Positions 1 through 8,941 of a stretch of DNA of 43,297 bases are shown in pieces. Both the position numbers and the translations under genes were made by a program. The number at the start of each line of letters is the position of its first letter. Position 1 is the first letter of the stretch. Source of the DNA: IGN2 sp964639955 (GTDB lineage Bacteria > Bacteroidota > Ignavibacteria > Ignavibacteriales > Ignavibacteriaceae); assembly GCA_964639955.1 (NCBI GenBank), contig CAZXGJ010000026.1, forward strand, positions 1 through 43,297, in the 5' to 3' direction. Under the pieces are notes generated by a model. It saw only the letters and a list, made by a program, of their open reading frames with translations, ran no database searches and was not told where the DNA came from.

Positions 1-452
1 AATTAATAATCAGAGGGTTGCTTATCTTGCTGTCTAATTTTAGGGGTACAGTTCAAGCAGCAGTATTGGGGAAAAATTTTTCATCTCTTTACCTATTATA
101 ATAGATAACTTAGTAAAGAAAATATTTTCACTCAGAACTTAGTATTTATTTCTTTACAAAACAATTAGCGGTTTTTATTCAGTAACAGAATTGTTCAATG
201 TTGCTTAACGGCAAATTGTACGTGCAATAAATTAAAGTGCGATATTCTGTAGAGAGTAGTTAAATTATAGAGACATTTGCCATCACTTGTTCCGATGAAT
301 AGTTCGTTTTTAGCTTCGCCCATCTCAAATGAAAGTATCACTTTATAATGTAATTGTGTCCATATAAAAAGGGTTTTCCAAATTATATTTTTTGGTTTTC
401 CCTGTTTGTCTTTTTAATTATTTTGCAATACAATTTCCTTTAAAAAATAATA
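1..452. other. Intergenic region, no gene seen
   Basis: This AT-rich leader precedes the first gene of the plus-strand sugar-kinase cluster. I see no convincing coding frame on either strand. TATAAT hexamers occur at 97-102 and 344-349; the second lies about 100 bases before the kinase start and could be a -10 element, but no good -35 box accompanies either. The upstream neighbour lies outside the window. Confidence 0.5.
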
Positions 453-1376
453 ATGAAATACCTAATCGGTATAGACGGCGGAGGAACGAAGACAGATTGT
501 GCAATTGCAGACTTGTCAGGAAAAATTATTTACCAGACTGCCGGCAAGCCATCGAACTTCCTGGTAATCGGTGTTGAGGAAACAGTAGAAAATCTTTTTG
601 CTGTTATTGAAGAATGCCTCTTCGAGTTGAAGGGGGATTTTGCAGATGTTAAGCAGATTGTGATCGGTGTTGCCGGTGCGGGCAGAAAAGACGATGCAGA
701 TATGCTCAAAAAAAGCTTTAATGATTTTGCACACGACGAAGGAATTCACTTCAAAGGTGTAAAAGTTGTAAGCGATGCTCAAGTAGCACTCGAAGGAGCC
801 TTCCCTGATTCCGCAGGATGTATTTTAATAGCAGGCACCGGTTCAATACTTTTTGGAAAGGATGAAAAGGGGGAAGTACATCGTGTCGGCGGCTTCGGAA
901 GATTAATTGGCGATGAAGGAAGCGGTTACAGCATCGGAAGAAGAGCTTTAAATGCCGTTACAAAACAGATTGACGGGCGCGGGTTAAAAACTATAATTAC
1001 AGAAATGCTGAATGACCGGATAAATTTCAGTCAATCTGATACACTGATCAATAAAGTTTATAAAGAAAAGCTGGATGTTGCTTCAATTGCTAAAATTGTA
1101 ATTGAGGCTGCAAAAGAAGGCGATCAGGTTGCCAACAAAATTCTCTCTGCAGAAGCAGATGAACTGGTACTTCACCTGAAATCTATACTGAAAAAAATCC
1201 CGCTTAAAAAACTTAACGTTTCTTTCTCAGGCAGTCTTATTGATAATAAAAATTTCTACTCGGATCTTCTCAGGAAAAAAATTAAAGAAAGTTTGCCTCA
1301 GATTAAAATTGTTAAACCCGCTCATTCGCCGGTTACAGGTGCGATCCGAATAGCAAACAGAATTGCGTCCACCTGA
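453..1376 (+). CDS. BadF/BadG-family N-acetylglucosamine (or N-acetylmuramic acid) kinase-like protein
   Basis: Predicted cytoplasmic ATP-dependent amino-sugar kinase of the ASKHA fold, 307 residues, the usual length for eukaryotic-type GlcNAc kinases and bacterial MurK. The first phosphate loop IGIDGGGTKT is at residues 5-14, a second phosphate loop IAGTGS lies near residue 127, followed by the VGGFGRLIGDEGSG stretch typical of this family, and an adenosine-type motif FSGSLIDN lies near the C-terminus. It heads a plus-strand cluster with an AmpG-like permease 11 bases downstream, two beta-lactamase-fold proteins and a NagZ-like enzyme, so phosphorylation of GlcNAc or MurNAc released from recycled peptidoglycan is the most likely role (inference). 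The family also contains 2-hydroxyacyl-CoA dehydratase activators, but those carry a cysteine-ligated cluster not seen here. The Shine-Dalgarno sequence is weak. Confidence 0.85.
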   Translation: MKYLIGIDGGGTKTDCAIADLSGKIIYQTAGKPSNFLVIGVEETVENLFAVIEECLFELKGDFADVKQIVIGVAGAGRKDDADMLKKSFNDFAHDEGIHFKGVKVVSDAQVALEGAFPDSAGCILIAGTGSILFGKDEKGEVHRVGGFGRLIGDEGSGYSIGRRALNAVTKQIDGRGLKTIITEMLNDRINFSQSDTLINKVYKEKLDVASIAKIVIEAAKEGDQVANKILSAEADELVLHLKSILKKIPLKKLNVSFSGSLIDNKNFYSDLLRKKIKESLPQIKIVKPAHSPVTGAIRIANRIAST

Positions 1377-1387
1377 GACAGGCAAGA

Positions 1388-2683
1388 ATGAAAAATAAAA
1401 AAGCAGAAGAAAGAAATCCCTGGCTCTGGATTCCATCTCTTTATCTTGCCGAAGGTTTACCCTATGTTGTTGTCATGACAGTCTCGGTTATAATGTATAA
1501 ACGTCTGGAAATCTCAAACACTGAGATTGCCCTATACACAAGCTGGCTTTACCTGCCGTGGGTAATAAAACCTTTCTGGAGTCCGGTTGTCGATCTCCTT
1601 AAAACCAAACGGTTCTGGATAATTGCAATGCAGCTTTTTATTGGTGCCGGTATGGCAGGCGTTGCACTTACACTTCCGGCTAAAGACTTTTTTAAATACA
1701 CACTTGCTTTTTTCTGGCTGCTTGCTTTCAGCTCCGCTACGCACGATATAGCCGCAGACGGATTTTACATGCTCGGATTGAAAGAACACGAGCAGGCATT
1801 TTTTGTTGGCATACGCTCAACTTTTTACCGGCTCGCAATGATAACCGGACAGGGATTGCTCGTTATTCTTGCCGGACAGCTTGAAGAATACACGGGGAAT
1901 ATTCCTTTTGCCTGGATGGTTACTTTTCTGATTCTCGCTGGCTTGTTCATACTATTTTTTGTTTATCATCTTTTCATCCTTCCACATCCAAAAGATGATT
2001 CATCAAGAGAGCAAGTTCAATTCAAGCATTTCATTAATGATTTCCTCCAAACATTTGTTTCATTCTTTAAGAAGAAAGAAATTTTAATAATTATACTCTT
2101 TATACTTCTCTACCGTTTTGCAGAAGCACAGCTTGTTAAAATGGCTTCGCCGTTTCTACTTGATTCAAAAGAAGCCGGAGGACTTGCACTCAGTACAAGC
2201 GAAGTCGGGATTGTTTACGGAACCGTTGGAATAATTGCCCTGTCCCTCGGTGGAATTCTTGGAGGATTTGCCTCTGCAAAGAAAGGTTTAAAATTCTGGC
2301 TCTGGTGGATGCTGCTTGCAATCAACCTGCCCGATTTGGTTTACGTTTACCTTGCAGCGACTCAAACATCAAATTTTATTCTGATAAATACCTGTGTGGC
2401 GATTGAGCAGTTTGGTTACGGTTTCGGTTTTACTGCATTTATGCTTTACCTCATTTTTATTTCTGAAGGTAAATACAAAACCGCTCATTTTGCAATTGCA
2501 ACCGGCCTGATGGCGCTCGGAATGATGCTGCCCGGGATGATAAGCGGTTGGATTCAGGAACAGGTTGGCTATCTTAATTTTTTTATCTGGGTTTGCATTT
2601 CAACCATTCCTGTGTTTTTAATTTCAATGTTCGTGAAGATTGATCCATTGTTCGGGAAAAAAATTGAAACTAACAATGAATAA
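1388..2683 (+). CDS. MFS transporter, AmpG-like muropeptide permease
   Basis: Inner-membrane protein of 431 residues with about twelve hydrophobic segments. The N-terminal part resembles AmpG and the related acetyl-CoA transporter (SLC33) group: an AEGLPY stretch in helix 1, the loop WVIKPFWSPVVD between helices 2 and 3, and ATHDIAADGFY near residue 120, which matches the SASQDIVFDA region of AmpG. AmpG imports GlcNAc-anhydroMurNAc-peptides into the cytoplasm. The permease sits between a sugar kinase and a beta-lactamase-fold hydrolase and precedes a NagZ-like GH3 gene, which supports a recycling role, though the substrate is inferred. Its stop codon overlaps the next start by 8 bases, so the two are probably translationally coupled. 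Confidence 0.8.
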   Translation: MKNKKAEERNPWLWIPSLYLAEGLPYVVVMTVSVIMYKRLEISNTEIALYTSWLYLPWVIKPFWSPVVDLLKTKRFWIIAMQLFIGAGMAGVALTLPAKDFFKYTLAFFWLLAFSSATHDIAADGFYMLGLKEHEQAFFVGIRSTFYRLAMITGQGLLVILAGQLEEYTGNIPFAWMVTFLILAGLFILFFVYHLFILPHPKDDSSREQVQFKHFINDFLQTFVSFFKKKEILIIILFILLYRFAEAQLVKMASPFLLDSKEAGGLALSTSEVGIVYGTVGIIALSLGGILGGFASAKKGLKFWLWWMLLAINLPDLVYVYLAATQTSNFILINTCVAIEQFGYGFGFTAFMLYLIFISEGKYKTAHFAIATGLMALGMMLPGMISGWIQEQVGYLNFFIWVCISTIPVFLISMFVKIDPLFGKKIETNNE

Positions 2684-3824
2684 CCTGTTCGCAGCGATTT
2701 TAACCATAGCAGCTTGCCTGTTTGCATTCTGCAATAATAATTCTGAAGGTACTTCTCCCCAGTCTAATTACAATTTTTCTGAAGTTGAAAACATTATAAA
2801 TGATGCAATATCCGATCACGCTTTTCCCGGAGCTGTTGTGATTGTCGGGAAGGATGGCGACATAATCTTCGAAAAATCTTTCGGACACTTAACATATGAG
2901 CCCAATTCTCCCAAAGTTGAGTTGAGCACGATGTACGATCTCGCATCGCTAACTAAAGTTATTGCCACAACAACTGCAGCCATGCTGTGCATAGATAAAA
3001 GTCTGTTCAGCCTTGATGATCCGGTTTCAGAATTTATTCCTGAGTTTGTTTCAAACGGTAAAGAAAAGGTAACGATTAAGAACCTTCTTTTGCATAACAG
3101 CGGGTTGCCTGCGTGGAAAAAATATTATAACAAAAATTTATCTCCTTCCGGAATACTTAAAGATATTTATGAATGCAAATTACAATTTGTACCGGGTGCA
3201 AAAACTCTTTACTCGGATTTGGGTATGATTGTTCTGGGCAAAGTGATTGAAAAAGCAACGGATAAAAATCTTGATGAATTTTGCAAAGAAGAAATTTTTA
3301 ATCCTCTCGAAATGAACAACACATTTTTTAATCCACCGGATTCTGTAAAAGATAATATTGCGCCCACTGAGCTTGATAATTACTGGAGAATGAGACTAAT
3401 AAAAGGAGAAGTTCATGATGAAACATCTTCACTGCTTGGCGGAGTTGCAGGGCATGCAGGTTTATTTTCCACTGCAAACGACATAGGTAAATTTCTCGAA
3501 ATGATTATGTCCGAAGGAAGATTTCGTGAAAAGCAGATAATCTCAAAAGAAACAGCTAATCTCTTCACATCCAAAATTTCCGCCAAAGATGAAAGACTGT
3601 TAGGCTGGGACCTGAAATCAGAATCAGGTTCATCTGCCGGAGAAAAATTTTCTAAAAATTCTTTCGGGCACACCGGCTTTACCGGAACTTCAATCTGGAT
3701 TGACCCGGTAAGAAATTTATTCGTTGTTTTTTTAACCAACAGGGTTTATCCTTCAAGGGAAAATAAAAAGATTTATAAAGTAAGACCTCTGCTTCACGAT
3801 GCAATAATTGATGTTTTGGAATAA
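2676..3824 (+). CDS. Serine hydrolase, class C beta-lactamase fold, probable lipoprotein
   Basis: Protein of 382 residues from the ATG at 2676. A TTG at 2640 would add 12 residues inside the upstream gene; I prefer the ATG because it gives a typical 8-base overlap, although the longer form would add positive charges to the signal peptide. The N-terminus is hydrophobic with a plausible lipobox IAAC at residues 12-15. The active-site set of the class C beta-lactamase/EstB group is intact: S91-L-T-K94, Y179-S-D181 and H332-T-G334. Such proteins can be peptidases, esterases or transpeptidase-like enzymes. A beta-lactam resistance role is not implied. Its place in the recycling cluster suggests action on cell-wall peptides (inference). 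The neighbour downstream carries a degenerate copy of the same domain. Confidence 0.85.
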   Translation: MNNLFAAILTIAACLFAFCNNNSEGTSPQSNYNFSEVENIINDAISDHAFPGAVVIVGKDGDIIFEKSFGHLTYEPNSPKVELSTMYDLASLTKVIATTTAAMLCIDKSLFSLDDPVSEFIPEFVSNGKEKVTIKNLLLHNSGLPAWKKYYNKNLSPSGILKDIYECKLQFVPGAKTLYSDLGMIVLGKVIEKATDKNLDEFCKEEIFNPLEMNNTFFNPPDSVKDNIAPTELDNYWRMRLIKGEVHDETSSLLGGVAGHAGLFSTANDIGKFLEMIMSEGRFREKQIISKETANLFTSKISAKDERLLGWDLKSESGSSAGEKFSKNSFGHTGFTGTSIWIDPVRNLFVVFLTNRVYPSRENKKIYKVRPLLHDAIIDVLE

Positions 3825-3860
3825 GTCTTAATAATTTTCCTGATTAAAATCATATTCATC

Positions 3861-6710
3861 TTGAGTATTAAAAATTTTTTACTGCCTGTAGTTATCATAG
3901 CTATCTGTATCGGTGCTATCGCATTAACTCCTTCACCGATTGAATCAATTGAAAAAATTTATACCCGGCAGGTAAAGTACCCTTCCGTTTTTCCATTAAC
4001 CGAAGAAGATAAACTCTGGATTGAAAACAAAATTAATATGATGAGCATCCGTGAAAAATGTGCCCAGTTAATTGTGCCTGCAGTTTACCGTAACGATTTT
4101 GATGTTTACTCATCCGGTTACAGCAGAATTTCAGCTCTGGTAAAAGATGAAAAAATCGGCGGGCTTATTTTATTCCAGGGTGGATTGGAAGAAGAAATCA
4201 ATTTCATAAATGATATGCAAGAGCTGGCAGATATTCCGCTGTTGATTGCATCGGATTTTGAAAGAGGCCTGGGAACACGGATCGATGATGCTCTTGAATT
4301 TCCGCATGCGATGGCTATTGGTTCTACTTTCAACCCGGATTATGCCTATGAAGTGGGGAAAGTAACTGCAATCCAGAGCAGACAAATTGGTGTTCATCAA
4401 ACTTTTGCACCGGTTGCAGATATAAATAATAATCCTATGAACCCGGTAATCAACATCAGATCGTTTTCTGAAAAAAAAGAAGATGTTATAAAATTTGTAA
4501 ATGCATTCATTAAAGGTTCGAAAGAAACAAGATTTATTACTACCGCAAAACATTTTCCCGGGCATGGAAATACTGAAATTGATTCACATTACGATTTACC
4601 GAAGATAAACGGAAGCTATGAGCACTTAAAGACAAATGAGCTTGGACCGTTTATTGAAGCAATCAGGTCAGGAGTTCAGTCTATTATGGTTGGGCATCTC
4701 GAAGTACCTGCCTTTGAGCCCATAAAGGGGATACCGGCATCCCTTTCAAAATCAATTGTTACTTATTTATTAAAAGAAGAACTTGGTTTCGACGGACTGA
4801 TTGTTACCGATGCGATGAATATGGAAGCAATTACAAAATATTATTCTGAAGAAGCTGCGGCTGTAATGGCAATTGAAGCTGGATGTGATATTATTTTAAT
4901 GACACCGGATGAGCTGAAAGCAATTGATGCACTCGTTACCGCAGTAAACAACGGTAAGATAGTTTTAGAAAGACTGGATGAAAGCGTAAGAAAAATTCTT
5001 GCAGCTAAAAGATGGCTCAAAATTGATGAGCAAAAACCACCAACACTTCCTGCTCTTTATGGAAGGGATTATAAAACTTCATATTCATTACTGGCAAAAA
5101 GGATTGCCGAACAATCAATCACAATGCTTAAGAACGATCAGAATTTAATCCCCTTTAAACAGGGTAAATTTAAAAATATTTACTGCATCACTCTTACAGA
5201 TAAAAACTGGAGTGAACAAACCGAATATTTTGAGAACATTCTTGAGAATCGGGTTGGCAGAATAACAACTTACTTTTTTACGGATAAAACAAAGAAGAAT
5301 GAATATAAACGGGTTCTGCAGGAACTGACGGATGCCGACCTGATAATTATTCCTTCCTTTATTGACGTAAAAACTTACCAGAGACCGGTTAATCTTTCTG
5401 CCGAGCAAATCGATTTCATTGCAGGTATTATGAGAAAAAATATTCCCTCAATACTCATAAGTTTCCGGAATCCTTATTTGATTTACCTCTTCCCCGAAGC
5501 CGAAACTTACCTGAATTCTTACAGTTATTCATATCAGTCGCAGGACGCAATGCTTAAAGCACTCTTAGGAGAAAATGAAATTAATGGCAGACTGCCTGTT
5601 ACTATTCCGGATTCTGATCTTGAGTATGGCAGTGGGATTGTTCTGGAAAAATCTCTTAACACTACAATCGGTTATAGTTTGATAAGCAATAATCTTACAA
5701 ACAGCATTGATGAAAAAATCAATCTTTCTTTAACCCAAAATCTTTTTCCGGGTGCTGTTGTGCTTGCTGCGAAAGACGGAAAAATATTTTATAACCGCGC
5801 ATTTGGTAAAAGCGGAGTTGAGGACAATTCTTACATAATAGAAAAGGATGAAATCTTTAATGTGAGCAAACTTTCAAACCTGTTTACAACAGCTTCTGCT
5901 TTGAAATTAGCTGACGAGGGTTTAGTACAGGTTGATGATGAATTATTTATTTTTTTTGATGGGTTTTTTAATCCTGATAAAAGAAAAATTAAAATAAAAG
6001 ACCTGATAACACACTCTTCGGGTCTGGGAACAAACATACCCGGAATAAAAACCTACTGGGATAAGGATGACCTGATAACCAATATATTAAACCAGGAATT
6101 ATCATATCTGCCCGGTTCCGGAACACAATACACTATTCAGAACATAATTCTTCTCCGGGAAATTATTGAAATGAAATCGGGAGAGAAGCTTTCAACATAC
6201 TTCGAACATAAATTTCAAAAACCGCTGGAGATTTTTAACTCTGGTTTTTCTGATTTACGGAAAGATTACATTTCCATCCATTATGGCTCACCTCCTCCTG
6301 ATATGGTAACTGTTAAAACGCAGGAAGATTTCATAGATGAAATTTTTACTGCAGACTCGGGGCATACTTCCGGATTCAGCGGATTTTATTCTAATGCCTC
6401 AGAGCTTGCGGTGTTCTCTCAGATGCTTCTCCAGAATGGATACTACGGAGAAACTCAAATAATGAATGCATCAAAGGTCGATAATTGGTTCAACGAATTC
6501 AGGGAAACTGAAAAAATGAATACCGGCAGTAAAGAAATTGAGATAATCGATCCCCGGGGATGTTCAATTAATATCAACAAGGATAATAACAGTTTCATAA
6601 TCATTCTAACAAATGCCGGCATTAGAAATCCGTCCAATAAAAGCTTTGTTGATTTTTCAGAAAAATTAATACAATTTTTCAATGAAGAAATTTCCAGAGG
6701 AATTTTATGA
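3861..6710 (+). CDS. NagZ-like GH3 beta-N-acetylhexosaminidase fused to a degenerate beta-lactamase-fold domain
   Basis: A 949-residue secreted or membrane-anchored protein with a hydrophobic N-terminus (residues 5-22). The frame has no ATG upstream of the signal segment, so the TTG at 3861 is taken as start. Residues about 50-390 are a GH3 catalytic domain with the NagZ signature KHFPGHG at 230-236, which supplies the His of the Asp-His acid/base pair, followed by DSH, and the nucleophile D317 in VTDAMN. Residues about 400-600 resemble the GH3 C-terminal domain. Residues about 615-949 align with the beta-lactamase fold of the upstream gene, but the SxxK position reads K670-L-S-N673, the second motif reads Y757-T-I, and the HTG motif is missing, so this domain should be catalytically dead. 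The last bases overlap the next gene in ATGA. GH3-beta-lactamase fusions are known in Bacteroidota; the loss of the active site is what is odd here. Confidence 0.85.
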   Translation: MSIKNFLLPVVIIAICIGAIALTPSPIESIEKIYTRQVKYPSVFPLTEEDKLWIENKINMMSIREKCAQLIVPAVYRNDFDVYSSGYSRISALVKDEKIGGLILFQGGLEEEINFINDMQELADIPLLIASDFERGLGTRIDDALEFPHAMAIGSTFNPDYAYEVGKVTAIQSRQIGVHQTFAPVADINNNPMNPVINIRSFSEKKEDVIKFVNAFIKGSKETRFITTAKHFPGHGNTEIDSHYDLPKINGSYEHLKTNELGPFIEAIRSGVQSIMVGHLEVPAFEPIKGIPASLSKSIVTYLLKEELGFDGLIVTDAMNMEAITKYYSEEAAAVMAIEAGCDIILMTPDELKAIDALVTAVNNGKIVLERLDESVRKILAAKRWLKIDEQKPPTLPALYGRDYKTSYSLLAKRIAEQSITMLKNDQNLIPFKQGKFKNIYCITLTDKNWSEQTEYFENILENRVGRITTYFFTDKTKKNEYKRVLQELTDADLIIIPSFIDVKTYQRPVNLSAEQIDFIAGIMRKNIPSILISFRNPYLIYLFPEAETYLNSYSYSYQSQDAMLKALLGENEINGRLPVTIPDSDLEYGSGIVLEKSLNTTIGYSLISNNLTNSIDEKINLSLTQNLFPGAVVLAAKDGKIFYNRAFGKSGVEDNSYIIEKDEIFNVSKLSNLFTTASALKLADEGLVQVDDELFIFFDGFFNPDKRKIKIKDLITHSSGLGTNIPGIKTYWDKDDLITNILNQELSYLPGSGTQYTIQNIILLREIIEMKSGEKLSTYFEHKFQKPLEIFNSGFSDLRKDYISIHYGSPPPDMVTVKTQEDFIDEIFTADSGHTSGFSGFYSNASELAVFSQMLLQNGYYGETQIMNASKVDNWFNEFRETEKMNTGSKEIEIIDPRGCSININKDNNSFIIILTNAGIRNPSNKSFVDFSEKLIQFFNEEISRGIL

Positions 6711-7831
6711 ACCAGATATTGAATACCAGAAACTTACTATCAGCAATTCTTCTTTTTATTACGAGCTTATCCTGCAGCCCGGATGAAAATCAAGCCGGTG
6801 TATCGGATATTTCACTTCCGCCCGGTTTTAAGATTGAAGTCTACACCGAGAACGTAGATGGTGCCCGATCAATGGCACTGAGTGAAAGCGGCATTTTATT
6901 TGTCGGCACAAGAGAAGTTGGCGGTAAAGTTTATGCCGTTGTTGACGGCGATAACGATTTTAAAGCAGATGAAGTTGTAGTAGTAGCTTCAGGTTTAAAT
7001 ATGCCAAACGGTGTGGCGGTTAAAGATGGTGACCTTTATGTTGCCGAAGTTAACAGAATTTTGAAGTTCGAAAACATCGAGGAAAACTATCGGTACAACC
7101 CAGCACCACAGGTAATAAGGGATGATTTCCCGTCAGAAAGAAGTCACGGCTGGAAGTTTATTCGCTTTGGTCCGGATGAAAAACTTTACATTCCTGTTGG
7201 TGCGCCCTGTAATATTTGCCTCAGCGAAGACGAAAGATTTGCCTCAATAACCAGAATAAATAGTGACGGGAGCGAATTCGAAGTGTTCGCTCACGGAATA
7301 AGAAACACGGTCGGATTCGACTGGCACCCGTTGACAAATGAATTGTGGTTTACAGATAACGGAAGAGATATGATGGGCGATGATATTCCACCGGATGAAT
7401 TGAACCACGCACCGCAAATCGGAATGCACTTTGGTTTTCCATTCTTTCATAGCGGAGATATTTCCGATCCTGAATTCGGTGAAGGAAAAAATCCTTCGGA
7501 TTACACACCTCCTGCACAAAAACTTGGACCTCACGTGGCAGCTTTGGGAATGAGGTTCTATACAGGCTATATGTTTCCTGAAGAATACCGCAATCAAATA
7601 TTTATTGCAGAGCATGGTTCCTGGAACCGTTCAGAAAAAATCGGTTACAGAATAATGCTTGTAAGATTAAATGGAAATCAGGTGATAAGCTATGAACCAT
7701 TTGCCGAAGGATGGTTGAAAGGTGATTCTGTTTCAGGCAGACCTGTAGATTTGCTGCAATTGCCCGACGGATCTTTGCTTGTTTCGGATGATTATACGGG
7801 AGTGATTTACAGGATAAGTTATTCCGGCTAA
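6707..7831 (+). CDS. PQQ-dependent sugar dehydrogenase family protein (sorbosone dehydrogenase-like)
   Basis: Exported protein of 374 residues with a hydrophobic signal and a cysteine at residue 23 that could be lipidated, although the preceding SLS is a poor lipobox. The remainder is a six-bladed beta-propeller of the soluble glucose/sorbosone dehydrogenase type. It starts with LPPGFKIEVY, has the conserved ERSHGWKF stretch with a candidate catalytic histidine, the APCNIC pair of cysteines typical of this branch, GIRNTVGFDWHP and a late AEHGSWNR stretch. Family members oxidise sugars with PQQ as cofactor in the periplasm, but many uncharacterised homologues exist and the substrate cannot be read from sequence. 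The start overlaps the GH3 stop by four bases, so it belongs to the same transcript. No PQQ synthesis genes are in the window. Confidence 0.85.
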   Translation: MNQILNTRNLLSAILLFITSLSCSPDENQAGVSDISLPPGFKIEVYTENVDGARSMALSESGILFVGTREVGGKVYAVVDGDNDFKADEVVVVASGLNMPNGVAVKDGDLYVAEVNRILKFENIEENYRYNPAPQVIRDDFPSERSHGWKFIRFGPDEKLYIPVGAPCNICLSEDERFASITRINSDGSEFEVFAHGIRNTVGFDWHPLTNELWFTDNGRDMMGDDIPPDELNHAPQIGMHFGFPFFHSGDISDPEFGEGKNPSDYTPPAQKLGPHVAALGMRFYTGYMFPEEYRNQIFIAEHGSWNRSEKIGYRIMLVRLNGNQVISYEPFAEGWLKGDSVSGRPVDLLQLPDGSLLVSDDYTGVIYRISYSG

Positions 7832-8184
7832 TACTTTTTAAAAACAGCAAAACCTTCTTTAACAATGAGCTCATTAATATTTATGAACTTACCCGGTTTT
7901 TCTTCGAGCCAGATTTCAACAAGATATCTGCCGTATTTTCCTTTCTTATCTTTTATTGTTTCAATTACAACTTCCTTCCCTTCAATTTTGGATTTCAGAA
8001 AATCGCGAGATTTTAATCCCTTCGGTCTTTCGTTACCTTTCAATTCAGGTGCATTTATTCTGTTAAGCCGAAGTTTTTCGCCGCGTATCCAAGCGTGCAG
8101 TCCAAGATCAATATCAACCGTGCAGGTATCGCCGTCATAAACAGAAATTACAACAGCTTTATAATGATATAGTGAATGCTCCAT
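7828..8184 (-). CDS. Staphylococcal-nuclease-like (thermonuclease) protein
   Basis: Small protein of 118 residues covering one SNase domain with no signal peptide, so it is either cytoplasmic or exported by other means. Catalytic landmarks are D17-G-D19-T20, R39, E47 in INAPE and R86 in KYGR, corresponding to nuclease residues D19/D21, R35, E43 and R87. The calcium ligand equivalent to D40 is an asparagine (N44), which could weaken metal binding. It converges on the sugar dehydrogenase with a four-base overlap and is divergent from the outer-membrane protein gene at 8244. DNA or RNA hydrolysis is likely but unproven given the substitution. Confidence 0.85.
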   Translation of the reverse strand: MEHSLYHYKAVVISVYDGDTCTVDIDLGLHAWIRGEKLRLNRINAPELKGNERPKGLKSRDFLKSKIEGKEVVIETIKDKKGKYGRYLVEIWLEEKPGKFININELIVKEGFAVFKKY

Positions 8185-8194
8185 TTTTTACCTT

Positions 8195-8202
8195 TATCTT
8201 TG
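8195..8202 (+). promoter_or_regulatory. Candidate -7 element TATCTTTG
   Basis: This octamer fits the TAnnTTTG -7 box of Bacteroidota primary sigma factor promoters. It lies 42 bases upstream of the TTG start at 8244, in the divergent gap with the nuclease gene. The same octamer occurs at an equal distance upstream of the phosphohexomutase gene at 11938. No clear -33 box is seen. Confidence 0.4.
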
Positions 8203-8243
8203 TTTATTGATAAATAAATTTCCTATAAACTTTCAGAAGATAA

Positions 8244-8801
8244 TTGAAAATAAATTCTTTGCCAATCAGATTTTTCCTGGTCGTAATTCTTTTAAATATA
8301 TTTCATTTAACTGCAAATGCTCAGTTAAGAATTTCTTTGGGCAGTACACTCGGCGGAGGATTTATCAAAGGCAATTCACCTTCGGTTGGGGCATTTATTT
8401 CTTCGGTGATTGTTGAAACTAATACTGTGCTTTTTGAGGAAGTATTTCCAAGGCTTAGTTATATCTACGCAAAAGATTTTAACGCAATTATTCCGAATGT
8501 GGAAAAACCATATTTCCCATGGATTCAAGGAATAACGTTCAAGGGTGTTACCACTCAATATTTTGACGGAAGATATTTTTTAGAGGAAGGTGTCGGTTTA
8601 CTTGCATTGAATGATAGAACGTTCAGCGATACAGATAACTGGAATTACGGAGTTGTTCTTTCTATCAACGGAGGTTTTGATTTGAGGGGATTTAATCTCG
8701 ATGGATTTAAATTAGGTGCCGGTGCAGAATATGGAATTACTTTCACAAACGCTTTACCGCGGTATTCTTCGATTCATGTGTTTGCGCTTTACACTTTTTA
8801 A
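8244..8801 (+). CDS. Small outer-membrane beta-barrel-like protein, unknown function
   Basis: Hypothetical protein of 185 residues beginning with TTG. Residues 1-26 form a good signal peptide ending in TANAQ, with likely cleavage after Ala26. The mature part has alternating hydrophobic strands, many glycine and aromatic residues, and ends in VFALYTF; a C-terminal phenylalanine after alternating hydrophobics is the usual recognition signal for outer-membrane barrel assembly. I do not recognise a family. It is preceded by a TAnnTTTG-type promoter octamer and followed by the palindrome block at 8807-8930. It could instead be a periplasmic beta-sandwich. Confidence 0.65.
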   Translation: MKINSLPIRFFLVVILLNIFHLTANAQLRISLGSTLGGGFIKGNSPSVGAFISSVIVETNTVLFEEVFPRLSYIYAKDFNAIIPNVEKPYFPWIQGITFKGVTTQYFDGRYFLEEGVGLLALNDRTFSDTDNWNYGVVLSINGGFDLRGFNLDGFKLGAGAEYGITFTNALPRYSSIHVFALYTF

Positions 8802-8806
8802 AACTC

Positions 8807-8930
8807 TCACAGGACTGGAGTCCTGTGATACGTAATAACAAAAACCGTAGAACAGTTCTCCAGAACTGTTCATTTCTCAGGTCTGGAGACCTGAGATACG
8901 AGAGATGTAGTCAAGTCTGGAGCCTGGACT
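8807..8930. repeat. Cluster of four covarying palindromes with CTGGAG core
   Basis: Four 22-base palindromes fill the gap between two convergent genes: 8807-8828, 8850-8871, 8875-8896 and 8909-8930. Each has two 10-base arms around a central GG (CC in the second). The first three arms are perfectly complementary even though their sequences differ, and the fourth has one mismatch and one G-T pair. The core reads CTGGAG in units 1, 3 and 4 and CTCCAG in unit 2. Units 1 and 3 are followed by ATACG; unit 2, read on the other strand, is followed by CTACG, so it is an inverted copy. This resembles a REP-like family and may also serve as a bidirectional transcription stop. Confidence 0.8.
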
Positions 8931-8941
8931 ATGGAATTCAA

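Noticed and set aside
392..577. 61-codon plus-strand frame overlapping the sugar kinase start
   Set aside because: It overlaps the clear kinase gene in another frame and shows no domain.
8807..8930. CRISPR-like array
   Set aside because: The units are palindromes with differing arm sequences, irregular spacing and mixed orientation; there are no constant repeats with unique spacers.
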